This document shows positions 8,650-15,925 of a DNA stretch of 16,885 nt, one piece after another (the first letter of the stretch is position 1; every line of letters begins with the position of its first letter). The notes below the pieces were generated by a model. That model searched no databases and was not told where the DNA came from. It worked only from the letters and a program-made list of their open reading frames with translations. This stretch comes from Mariniphaga sp. Lineage in GTDB: Bacteria > Bacteroidota > Bacteroidia > Bacteroidales > Prolixibacteraceae. The stretch covers positions 1 through 16,885 of the forward strand of contig JANYLE010000125.1 in NCBI GenBank assembly GCA_025363795.1. The letters are read 5' to 3'. Made by a program: the position numbers and the translations under genes.

Positions 8650-9762
8650 TTATTTTCCAAAGCAATAAACAGTCCCATCCAACGCGCAGACTACCATCAG
8701 GTTTTCAATGACAGCAGGATTATGCAGGATAGAGTTGCCAACTTCATATTTCCAGATCACCGAGCCATCGGATAGTTTCAAAAGTGCCAGATCGCCACGC
8801 ATATTAGCTGTCATTACTTTATCCTTAATAATCACGGGTGATGCCTCTACACGATTGCCACTGTTATAATTCCATAACAATTTGCCGCTGTTTTTGTCGA
8901 AACAATAGACAAATTTATCACGGTTGCCCGATATTACCCGATCTCCCGATAAAGCAGCCGAAGCTACAAATGGCTGTTTGACCTCTTTATTTTCCCAGCT
9001 CCAGACTTTCTTTTGGTTTTGGATGTCGACCTTCGAGAAAAGTCCGTCGTAATCACCAATATAAGCCATTTTATCGCTTACGGGACACGAACCGGCAACA
9101 TAGGTCGCCACATTGATTTTGGAATCAGATTTGCCCGTATTGATGTCGATTACATGAAGGAAGCCGTCACACCCGCCAAATATTGCTTTGCCATTAAAAC
9201 AGGCTGCTGCGCCATTGATGAAATTGTCTGACTCGTATTTCCACTGCATCTTGCCGGTTTCGGCATCAACACAGTGAAGATTATAATCATAACTTCCTAC
9301 AAGTAACACCGTTTTAGAACCTGACTTCCACCAGTTTGCAGAACCCATAATCTGGTTGTCGGTTTTGTATTTCCAGATCAGGGCGCCATCCGAAAGTTGA
9401 AGCGCATAAAGATTGCCATCGAGATTGCCAACATACACCTTATGATTCAGAATCAGTGCCGGCGCTTCGATCGAATTCTCGGTTTTATATTTCCACAACA
9501 CTTTACCTTTGAGATCAAGGCAAAATATGGTACCATCTGTAACACCAATTACAATCTTTCCTTCGCTGATTACCGCAGCCGATTTGATATTGTCGCCCGT
9601 CTGAAAGCTCCAAAGTAGTTTTGGCTTATCGGGAAAGTTCACTTTGGTCGTTCCCAAAAGATCCTGACTCCCGCGAAAGTTACTCCAGCTATCAGAAGTT
9701 TGTCCATTCGCACCAGCGATCAAGGCATAAAAAGCGAACAAAAGAAGGTATAACTTTCTCAT
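8650..9762 (-). CDS. Secreted PQQ-type beta-propeller protein
   Basis: A 370-residue protein with a signal peptide (MRKLYLLLFAFYALIAGANG, cleavage before QTSD). No lipobox Cys is present, so it is probably soluble in the periplasm. It consists of repeated blades of about 40 residues with the PQQ-like pattern: a GKV/GNL strand, an aliphatic-x-CLDLKGK or ALQLSDG turn, and a closing W-K-Y/W-S-F (LWKYKTENS, IWKYKTDNQ, QWKYESDN, VWSWENKE, LWNYNSGN, IWKYEVGN). This gives roughly seven or eight blades, a complete propeller. By family it resembles BamB and other PQQ_2 proteins. Most of these do not bind PQQ and act as protein-interaction platforms. No quinoprotein dehydrogenase active-site Asp or Cys-Cys pair is evident. 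Its start overlaps the stop of the oxidoreductase gene (ATGA), implying coupled translation with that cytosolic redox enzyme. Confidence 0.83.
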   Translation of the reverse strand: MRKLYLLLFAFYALIAGANGQTSDSWSNFRGSQDLLGTTKVNFPDKPKLLWSFQTGDNIKSAAVISEGKIVIGVTDGTIFCLDLKGKVLWKYKTENSIEAPALILNHKVYVGNLDGNLYALQLSDGALIWKYKTDNQIMGSANWWKSGSKTVLLVGSYDYNLHCVDAETGKMQWKYESDNFINGAAACFNGKAIFGGCDGFLHVIDINTGKSDSKINVATYVAGSCPVSDKMAYIGDYDGLFSKVDIQNQKKVWSWENKEVKQPFVASAALSGDRVISGNRDKFVYCFDKNSGKLLWNYNSGNRVEASPVIIKDKVMTANMRGDLALLKLSDGSVIWKYEVGNSILHNPAVIENLMVVCALDGTVYCFGK

Positions 9763-11303
9763 AATTTATCTTTTACAGATAAAGCACCTGTCGGGCATGC
9801 CTTAGCCACCATTTCAGAAGTTTCGGCTAAGCCTGCTTCAACAGTTTCGTTAAACGGCACACCTATCACGACATCAAATCCGCGACCGATAAAGGAGAAA
9901 CCATATTTTTCCTGGTATTTGGAAGTCATTCTGACGCAAATTCCGCACTTAATGCATTTCAATGGTTCGTAAACAATCCGGTGCGCAAAATATTTGGTCA
10001 TCGGTTTACGATCGTTTCCGGCAAAGCGGCGTTGATTCGCATTATATCGTCCCGACAAATCTCTTAATTTACAATTTTCGAAATCGCGACAGTCACAATG
10101 CAGGCATCGTCTGGCTTCAGCTATTGCCTCTTCTTCGGTAAACCCTTTTAATTTATCAGAAGCTACCCTATCTTGTAAAACTGATTCTTTCAGGTATTCC
10201 GTAATCTCTTGCTGAAGAAGCTTTCCAAAGCGCGAATTAAATAAACGGGGTTCTCCTTTGGGCTCTTCGCCCAGTAAATACTGGGTAACGGAGTAGGCCA
10301 CTTCTTTTCCCTGTCCAACCGACCGGACTGCCAGCCGTGAGGATTTCAAAGCATTTCCGATTGCAAAAACTCCTTTTACAGAAGTCTGATAGCTGTTTTG
10401 ATCCGCTTCAATTCCTTTGGGATTTGTTTCAAACCCCCAGCTTCTGATCGCTTCAACGACCACACCCGTTGCCACAACCACCGCATCGTATTTATTTTTG
10501 ATCGACTGAAATTCTTTTGAATCAATTATCTTCCCTCCTTCGAACACAACTCCTGTTTTCAAAATTGTGCCGATCTCCCGATCTAAAACGTCGGTTGGTA
10601 AAACCTCGGGTTTAATTTCGGTCCGAAGTAGACCGCCGGGTAATTCGTTTTTATCGTAAAGGGTGGTTTGATAGCCATTTAATTGCAGGTAGTAGGCAGC
10701 AGCCAATCCGGCTGGTCCGGCTCCGATCACAGCTACTTTTTTTCCGGTCATCGGAAGTGGCTCAAAGGGATGAAGATCATTTTCGTCACCAACGAACCGT
10801 TTAAGAAGGCAAATAGCGACCGAAGCGTCAACTGACTTGCGGTGACAGGCCCCTTCGCATGGAGCAGGGCAAATACGGCCCAAAACGGATGGGAGTGCGA
10901 TGTCTTTTTTAACAATCAGCAATGCTTCTTTGAACTTACCGGCTGCGATCAGGCGGTTCATCAACGGAATATCCATATGAGCAGGACAAGCCACCTGGCA
11001 AGGCCCTTCGCAATCGCCGACATGTTCGCTCAGGAGCAGCTCCAAACCTGTCTGACGAGCTTCATAAATCTCCTCGTCATCTGTAATGATTGACATCCCC
11101 TCGGTTGTTGTTACTGAGCAAGATGGAATTAACCGGCCATTGTCTGCATCTTTTACAAGACACAACATACACGATGTAAAATGACCCAGCTCTTCATTAT
11201 AACAAAGGGCAGGAACTTTAACGCCGGCTATTTCGGCAGCTTTTAAAACCGATGTTCCCTCGTTAACTTCAATCTCCTGACCGTTAATCTTTAAATGAAC
11301 CAT
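9759..11303 (-). CDS. Fe-S flavoprotein: [2Fe-2S]-GltD-like-ferredoxin fusion
   Basis: A 514-residue cytoplasmic oxidoreductase of fused modules. Residues 1-75 form a hydrogenase/NuoG-type [2Fe-2S] domain with ligands C34, C45, C48, C62. Residues 85-175 match the GltD N-terminal Fe-S region (C98, C102, C106 in DCEGPCQVACP; C145, C149, C153 in ICPAPCEGAC), which carries two [4Fe-4S] clusters in known relatives. Residues 188-343 form an FAD domain (GAGPAG at 194-199, GGLL, VVVATG at 275-280, GVFAIGNA at 311-318). Only about 30 residues separate VVVATG from GVFAIGN, so the NAD(P)H-binding Rossmann insert of GltD seems to be missing. A Cys-rich linker (C400, C403, C405, C411) leads to a C-terminal ferredoxin-like part with C450, C453, C456 and C503, enough for one [4Fe-4S] cluster. 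It is likely an electron-transfer subunit; donor and acceptor are unknown. It is the first gene of the five-gene operon. Confidence 0.83.
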   Translation of the reverse strand: MVHLKINGQEIEVNEGTSVLKAAEIAGVKVPALCYNEELGHFTSCMLCLVKDADNGRLIPSCSVTTTEGMSIITDDEEIYEARQTGLELLLSEHVGDCEGPCQVACPAHMDIPLMNRLIAAGKFKEALLIVKKDIALPSVLGRICPAPCEGACHRKSVDASVAICLLKRFVGDENDLHPFEPLPMTGKKVAVIGAGPAGLAAAYYLQLNGYQTTLYDKNELPGGLLRTEIKPEVLPTDVLDREIGTILKTGVVFEGGKIIDSKEFQSIKNKYDAVVVATGVVVEAIRSWGFETNPKGIEADQNSYQTSVKGVFAIGNALKSSRLAVRSVGQGKEVAYSVTQYLLGEEPKGEPRLFNSRFGKLLQQEITEYLKESVLQDRVASDKLKGFTEEEAIAEARRCLHCDCRDFENCKLRDLSGRYNANQRRFAGNDRKPMTKYFAHRIVYEPLKCIKCGICVRMTSKYQEKYGFSFIGRGFDVVIGVPFNETVEAGLAETSEMVAKACPTGALSVKDKL

Positions 11304-11563
11304 TCAAATTAAATTATTATTGGTTGAAAGTAACACATTCCCTGATAAAACAAATGTCTTTCTCCGGAAAAATAACGATTAAATAGCAAGGTGAGATACA
11401 GGTCGGTATCTTTTTATTTTTCAGCATTTTGATGATCGAAATCCTCAATATACCAATGTCTTTTCAGCAGTACAATATTTTTTGGGGGAGCTTCATATAG
11501 CTATCATAGTGCACCCGATTTCATATAGGAAGCTATATATGCCTCCCTGGAAGCTCCGGAAAT
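11304..11563. other. Intergenic leader upstream of the oxidoreductase operon
   Basis: This AT-rich stretch must hold the promoter of the minus-strand five-gene operon, but no convincing TAnnTTTG element is seen. It contains a 6-bp inverted repeat with a T-rich tail on the + strand (AGATAC 11394-11399, GTATCT 11406-11411, tail to 11421). Fragments resembling the repeat array also occur (a CAATATT at 11473-11479 and GGAGCTTC near 11487), suggesting decayed repeat copies. No protein-coding gene is supported. Confidence 0.5.
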
Positions 11564-11829
11564 CAATATTGCAGCTCCCGATGTCAATATTGGAGCTCTG
11601 GTATTCAATATTACAGCTCCCGATATCAATATTGGAGCTCTGGTATTCAATATTACAGCTCCCATATCCAATATTACAGCTCCCGATGTCAATATTGGAG
11701 CTCTGGTATTCAATATTACAGCTCCCATATCCAATATTGGAGCTCCGGTATTCAATATTACAGCTCCCATATTCAATATTACAGCTCCCATATTCAATAT
11801 TACAGCTCCCATATTCAATATTGGAGCTT
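11564..11829. repeat. 21-bp tandem repeat array (12 full units plus a partial one)
   Basis: Twelve contiguous units start every 21 bp from 11564 to 11795, with a partial unit at 11816-11829. Every unit begins CAATATT. The remaining 14 nt fall into two classes: ACAGCTCCC followed by RTRTY-like ends (units 1, 3, 5, 6, 8, 10, 11, 12) and GGAGCTCYGGTATT (units 2, 4, 7, 9). Units 3-5 and 6-8 are 63-bp copies differing at one base, and units 10-12 are identical. Each unit has two small palindromic cores (AATATT and AGCT). The 21-bp period equals two turns of B-DNA, so any bound protein would sit on one face. The array abuts the hemH stop codon (2-bp gap) and would be transcribed as its 3' UTR. No function is known to me. 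Confidence 0.95.
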
Positions 11830-11830
11830 C

Positions 11831-12841
11831 TTAAGAACCGGATTTGATAATCTGTTCCAGACTTCCGATCCAGGAATCGTGATCATTGAGACTTTCAACC
11901 AACTGTAAATTTTCACCACCATATTTTCTGAACAAGAGCTGGTAATCTTTTTCGATCTCAATCTTTGTTTCCAGACAATCGGCAACAAAAGATGGGGCAA
12001 AAACAAGGATGTTTTTAATTCCCTCTTCCGCCTTTTGAATCAGTATTTTATCTGTAAATGGCGACATCCAGTTTTTGTCCAGTCGTGACTGAAATGAGAC
12101 AGAATAGTGATCATTCGAAAACCCGGCCTGCTGCGAAATCAACCGGGCAGTTTCGTAACATGCCGCCTGGTAACACAATTTCCCTTCTTTAATCGTTTCG
12201 GTCTTGCAAAGGCACTGCCGGCAATCATTGCCAGGATGAACTTTGCTAATTTGCCGCAATGGCAAGCCATGAAATGAGAAAAGGATATGATCCCATTTGG
12301 TCGACTGGTATTTTGCCGCCTGGGCTGCGAAAGCATCAATAAATGCAGGGTGATCGTGGAAATGATTGATAAAATGGAGTTCAGGAATCGTATTCCAGTG
12401 GCTCATTTCCGATAATACCAACTCGAAAACCGACCCAGTGGTTGCCGATGCGTGTTGCGGGAAAAGTGGAAGGATAATTATCTTATTAAAATTCTGGTTT
12501 TTAACTTCTTCCAATATGCGATCCAAACCTGGATTACCAAGGCGCATGGCATTATATATCCGATAGTTCTCCCCCATTCGCACCTGAAGTTTGGCAGCTG
12601 CATTTTCCGAATAGTACAAAAGCGGAGAACCTTTTTCATTCCACAATTGCTGGTAGAGTTTGGCAGATTTTGGTGCCCTGAAAGGGACGATAATCAGGTT
12701 TACAAGCACCTTTTGTAAAAGCCATGGTAAATCAATCACCCGTCTGTCATTCAGAAATTGTGATAAATATTTTCTCACATCGCCTACGGAAGGCGAATCG
12801 GGCGTTCCCACATTTACAAGAATAACTGCTGTCTGATCCAT
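11831..12841 (-). CDS. hemH: Ferrochelatase
   Basis: A 336-residue enzyme that inserts Fe2+ into protoporphyrin IX to give protoheme, the last step of the pathway. It opens with the ferrochelatase N-terminus AVILVNVGTPDSP. It has NEKGSPLLYYS, the pocket sequence YNAMRLGNP, ILPLFPQHASATTGS, the catalytic His191 in FSFHGLPLRQI, and the acidic metal-path segment SFVADCLETKIEIE (E291). Residues 207-228 carry five Cys (C207, C210, C212, C223, C228) in an internal segment just after the catalytic His. Some bacterial ferrochelatases bind a [2Fe-2S] cluster through such an internal Cys set, so this is a plausible cluster site here. Four bp separate it from hemG, and it is the last gene of the heme operon. 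Confidence 0.95.
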   Translation of the reverse strand: MDQTAVILVNVGTPDSPSVGDVRKYLSQFLNDRRVIDLPWLLQKVLVNLIIVPFRAPKSAKLYQQLWNEKGSPLLYYSENAAAKLQVRMGENYRIYNAMRLGNPGLDRILEEVKNQNFNKIIILPLFPQHASATTGSVFELVLSEMSHWNTIPELHFINHFHDHPAFIDAFAAQAAKYQSTKWDHILFSFHGLPLRQISKVHPGNDCRQCLCKTETIKEGKLCYQAACYETARLISQQAGFSNDHYSVSFQSRLDKNWMSPFTDKILIQKAEEGIKNILVFAPSFVADCLETKIEIEKDYQLLFRKYGGENLQLVESLNDHDSWIGSLEQIIKSGS

Positions 12842-12845
12842 ATTG

Positions 12846-14222
12846 CTATTCCTTGATAATTGAATCTGCTATATTCCTACCCTGCCTGATACGGTCGCCC
12901 ATGCCAATACCATCGCTGATATTTCCGGCAAGAATCAACCCGGGATAGTTGTTCCGGATGTAATCAATCGCCTGCAATCGTTGTTCGGTCGACTTGTAAT
13001 ATTGAGGGATGGCATACTGATATCTGAAGATTCTGATGATGTCAGCTTTTATTCCCTTAATCTGTAACATTTCGCCAATCTCCTCTTCTACGAGTGATTG
13101 AATCTCCGTATCGGTGTAAGAATAATAATCGCCGTTTTTAATTCCACCCAGAAAAACGGATAGCAATGCCCCACCTTTCGGCGCTCTCTCTGTAAAGAAA
13201 GAAGAAGGGAACAATACCCCCAAGATTTTCCGGTTCTCTTTTGATGGAATCAATCCTCCGAAAGCATTAATATCTATCCCTTTCCACTCCTGATATCCCA
13301 ATGCCACCTGCACTATTTTAGCATATTCGAGCTGTCCGATCGCTGCCAGTTGTTGCTGATCGACAAATGGGAACAGCGCTTCAACTTCTTTACCACCTGT
13401 GGTGGAAATTACTTTATCCGATGTTAACCGGACAGGATTTCCGTTTTTCAGAAAGTCAATGTCATAAAATCCATGATCGGGACTAACGACCACTCTGCTG
13501 CAATTAAGTAAGATATTCTCTTCTCCAATGCTTTTTACAAGTGCCTTGATGAGGTTTTGAAGCCCACCTTTTGCTGAAAAAACTTCTTTTGTCGCTCTCT
13601 TCGTCCTTTCATCTTTAGGTTCAGAACCTTTTTTCATCGCACCACCAATAAAACTGCCATATTTCTGCTCGAGCTGGTAAAGTTTAGGTAATGCAAAACG
13701 GGTAACCAACCGGGTAGGATCACCCGCATATATTCCTGAAATAAATGGATCTACTGCATAATTCAAATAACTTCTACCCATTCGCCGGAGCACCAGATCG
13801 GCAATAGTTTCGTCAGGATTGGTCCCTTTCTTCCGAAACGGTTCTCCTAAAATGCTGATTTTATCGCCAAAGGAAAAAAGTGGGGTCTTAATCGCCTGGA
13901 TCAGTCCTGATGGCAACGGATGCCATTTCCCATTTTTCCAGATCAATCGCTTTTTGGCTTCAGGATTAGCAATTTCGATGGCGCAATCTCCACAAAGGTC
14001 GTCGAAAAGTTCCATAATCTCAGGTTGGGAAACCACCCCGGTATTCGGACCGGCTTCCATTGTAAATCCACCCTCTTTTACTGTTTGAATTACACCACCC
14101 GGACGATTATTCTTTTCAATTATTTTCACGCTGATACCCCTCTTAAGCAGGTAATGTGCTGTTACTAATCCGGTAAGGCCTGCACCGATAATTACAACCT
14201 TTGTCTGAATTTGAGGTACCAT
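12846..14222 (-). CDS. hemG: Protoporphyrinogen oxidase, HemY-type flavoenzyme
   Basis: A 458-residue FAD enzyme converting protoporphyrinogen IX to protoporphyrin IX. The N-terminal FAD Rossmann motif is GAGLTG (13-18), followed by the acidic EKNNRPGG and the family stretch EAGPNTGVV. Mid-protein sequences YAVDPFISGIYAGDP and the C-terminal FAD clamp LAGNISDGIGMGDRIRQG are characteristic of HemY/PPO. The protein is soluble or membrane-associated, with no signal peptide. Although I use the common symbol hemG, it is not the flavodoxin-like HemG of E. coli. It belongs to the HemY superfamily, which usually uses O2 as acceptor. A Gram-positive-type CgoX role (coproporphyrinogen oxidation) is less likely because HemN is encoded just upstream. 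It lies 3 bp after hemN and 4 bp before hemH. Confidence 0.93.
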   Translation of the reverse strand: MVPQIQTKVVIIGAGLTGLVTAHYLLKRGISVKIIEKNNRPGGVIQTVKEGGFTMEAGPNTGVVSQPEIMELFDDLCGDCAIEIANPEAKKRLIWKNGKWHPLPSGLIQAIKTPLFSFGDKISILGEPFRKKGTNPDETIADLVLRRMGRSYLNYAVDPFISGIYAGDPTRLVTRFALPKLYQLEQKYGSFIGGAMKKGSEPKDERTKRATKEVFSAKGGLQNLIKALVKSIGEENILLNCSRVVVSPDHGFYDIDFLKNGNPVRLTSDKVISTTGGKEVEALFPFVDQQQLAAIGQLEYAKIVQVALGYQEWKGIDINAFGGLIPSKENRKILGVLFPSSFFTERAPKGGALLSVFLGGIKNGDYYSYTDTEIQSLVEEEIGEMLQIKGIKADIIRIFRYQYAIPQYYKSTEQRLQAIDYIRNNYPGLILAGNISDGIGMGDRIRQGRNIADSIIKE

Positions 14223-14225
14223 AAA

Positions 14226-15602
14226 TTAAACCGGTTTTGAAAATTGTTTAGAGTTATTGCGCGTGAGCGGATCGAATGAGGCTGCAACATTACGGATAAA
14301 CAGGGCGCCACCCTCGGTCATTTCGAGTCCTTCTTTGGTCAGTTGCAAAATGCCATCTTCTTCGAATTGTTTTAATTCAGCATCGTCATAGACAATTGCA
14401 TCACGAATGACTGATTCAGAAATATTTAAATGGTCCGACAATTCCTTCCAGTTGATTTGCTTGTTGCACATCAGCTGATTAATCACCTCGCGGACAATAA
14501 TTTCGTTTTTGGTCAGCATATAACCTTTTTCTATTGGAAGATGCCCCTGACCAATCGATTCGATGTAACCCTTGACCGACTTGGTATTTTGAGCATACCC
14601 CTTTTCGAGCTGACTGATAGCTGATACACCAAATGCATATACCTGTCCTGTCGTTTGTCGTGTGCAATAACCCTGAAAATTCCGGTGAAGACTCTTGGTA
14701 ATTACCGCCTGGTAAAGTTCATCGCTTTCGAGCACGTAATGATCCAGTCCTATTGACTGATAACCATTGGCCATTAAGTATTCATGCGATTCAGAGAACA
14801 TTTTCATCTTCAACTCCGTATCGGGCAATCCTTTCTTATCCAAAATCTTCTGGGCTTTTTTCACCCATGGAACATGTGCATAGGAAAAGGTAACCAGCCG
14901 GTCGGGCCGTATTGCGGCCGCTTGCCGGATTGAATCGAGAAAGCTTTCGACAGTCTGACCCGGTAATCCATATATAAAATCAAGATTTACAGTTACATTG
15001 TCCGATCCTGCTTTGAGTCTTTGAATAATGTCACCTACAGGCATTGCAGAAGGATCGCGGTTAACGGTTTTCAACACTTCGTTGTCAAAATCCTGGATTC
15101 CAAGACTAAAACGATTAAATCCCGACTTCTTGAGCTGGTCGATATAATTAAAATCAAGATGAGCCGGATTGCATTCGATTGCTATCTCAGGGTGATCAAC
15201 TAACGTGAACAGCGAATAAATCAATTCGTTAAGTTCTGCAATCCATTCAACAGGAAGCGCATTCGGAGTGCCACCACCATAATGAATTTGTGACACTTTT
15301 CTCCCCTTGTCGATCAAGGCAGCCACCATTCTAATTTCCTGTTTCAGTGCCACAACATACTTTTTCATTTCAGCCTGGGTTCCAAGCGGTGAAGTGTTGC
15401 AACCACAATAGTAGCAAAGCTTTTTGCAGAATGGGATGTGAAGATAAAGGGAGATATTGCGCGGATTTCCGCTGTTCGACTCTTTTACAGCATCAATGTA
15501 TTGATTTTCTGTAACAGTATCAAAGTAGTTGGCAGGCGGATAACTTGTGTAACGCGGTACAGGTGAATTATATTTTTCAAGCAATTGTTCCGGAATAATC
15601 AT
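14226..15602 (-). CDS. hemN: Oxygen-independent coproporphyrinogen III oxidase (radical SAM)
   Basis: A 458-residue radical SAM enzyme that decarboxylates two propionates of coproporphyrinogen III to vinyl groups without O2. I chose the ATG at 15602, giving MIIPEQLLEKYNSPVPRYTSYPP, which matches the family N-terminus. A longer reading to a TTG at 15653 adds 17 residues unlike the family. The [4Fe-4S]/SAM motif is C59-x3-C63-x2-C66-x-C68 inside LYLHIPFCKKLCYYCGC; YGGGTPNAL follows as the SAM-binding glycine motif. The C-terminal HemN domain (LTKNEIIVREVINQLMCN onward, ending IRNVAASFDP) is complete, which distinguishes it from HemW. It is the first clear gene of hemN-hemG-hemH, the terminal three steps of protoporphyrin-dependent heme synthesis. 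Confidence 0.95.
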   Translation of the reverse strand: MIIPEQLLEKYNSPVPRYTSYPPANYFDTVTENQYIDAVKESNSGNPRNISLYLHIPFCKKLCYYCGCNTSPLGTQAEMKKYVVALKQEIRMVAALIDKGRKVSQIHYGGGTPNALPVEWIAELNELIYSLFTLVDHPEIAIECNPAHLDFNYIDQLKKSGFNRFSLGIQDFDNEVLKTVNRDPSAMPVGDIIQRLKAGSDNVTVNLDFIYGLPGQTVESFLDSIRQAAAIRPDRLVTFSYAHVPWVKKAQKILDKKGLPDTELKMKMFSESHEYLMANGYQSIGLDHYVLESDELYQAVITKSLHRNFQGYCTRQTTGQVYAFGVSAISQLEKGYAQNTKSVKGYIESIGQGHLPIEKGYMLTKNEIIVREVINQLMCNKQINWKELSDHLNISESVIRDAIVYDDAELKQFEEDGILQLTKEGLEMTEGGALFIRNVAASFDPLTRNNSKQFSKPV

Positions 15603-15763
15603 AACAGTCTTTTTTGGATATATATAAAATACGGCAATAAATGTCGCAAACAAAATAACACTTCAAACAGGAATAATCCGCTGCACCAGATCGATTCAGC
15701 AATTATTCCACTCATCACAGCAACAATCAGACAGCCTAAATGGTTGCTTACGTTCTGAACCAT
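15599..15763 (-). CDS. Candidate 54-residue membrane mini-protein overlapping hemN
   Basis: An ATG at 15763 opens a 54-residue frame whose TGA stop overlaps the hemN ATG as ATGA, the arrangement used by coupled genes elsewhere in this window. The product is hydrophobic, with two possible membrane segments (residues about 9-22, LGCLIVAVMSGIIA; about 27-49, ending LLPYFIYI), Cys at 11, 27 and 38, and a basic C-terminus (QKRLL). There is no strong Shine-Dalgarno sequence, but these are rare in Bacteroidota. It could equally be a chance frame in the AT-rich hemN leader. I do not recognise a homologue. Confidence 0.3.
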   Translation of the reverse strand: MVQNVSNHLGCLIVAVMSGIIAESIWCSGLFLFEVLFCLRHLLPYFIYIQKRLL

Positions 15764-15925
15764 AAAATCGGTTGCTTTCGGGCTACACGATATCCATCTA
15801 AATGATATAGACAGTTACGGTAAGCAATCCGCAGATTTCCAAGATCAACAAGATAGTCCTGTAAAAAGGATTAATTGGTAAACCGGGCAAAATCAGCCGG
15901 AATTATGACGCTGCAATAATACTAA

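Noticed and set aside
8650..9762. PQQ-dependent alcohol/glucose dehydrogenase
   Set aside because: The protein is too short and lacks the vicinal Cys pair and catalytic Asp context of quinoprotein dehydrogenases; it fits a non-enzymatic BamB-like propeller better.
11564..11829. CRISPR array
   Set aside because: The units are contiguous with no unique spacers, the period is too short, and no cas genes are nearby.
11482..11847. Open frames on both strands through the repeat array, encoding heptad-repeat peptides (LPYSILQ-like on +, GAVILNM-like on -)
   Set aside because: A 21-bp unit without stop codons leaves frames open automatically. Both strands are open at once, the + frame starts at TTG, and the unit variation shows no preference for synonymous changes. 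A repeat-DNA artefact is the simpler reading.
15603..15653. N-terminal extension of HemN to a TTG start
   Set aside because: The ATG at 15602 gives the normal HemN N-terminus and length; the extra 17 residues are hydrophobic and unlike the family.
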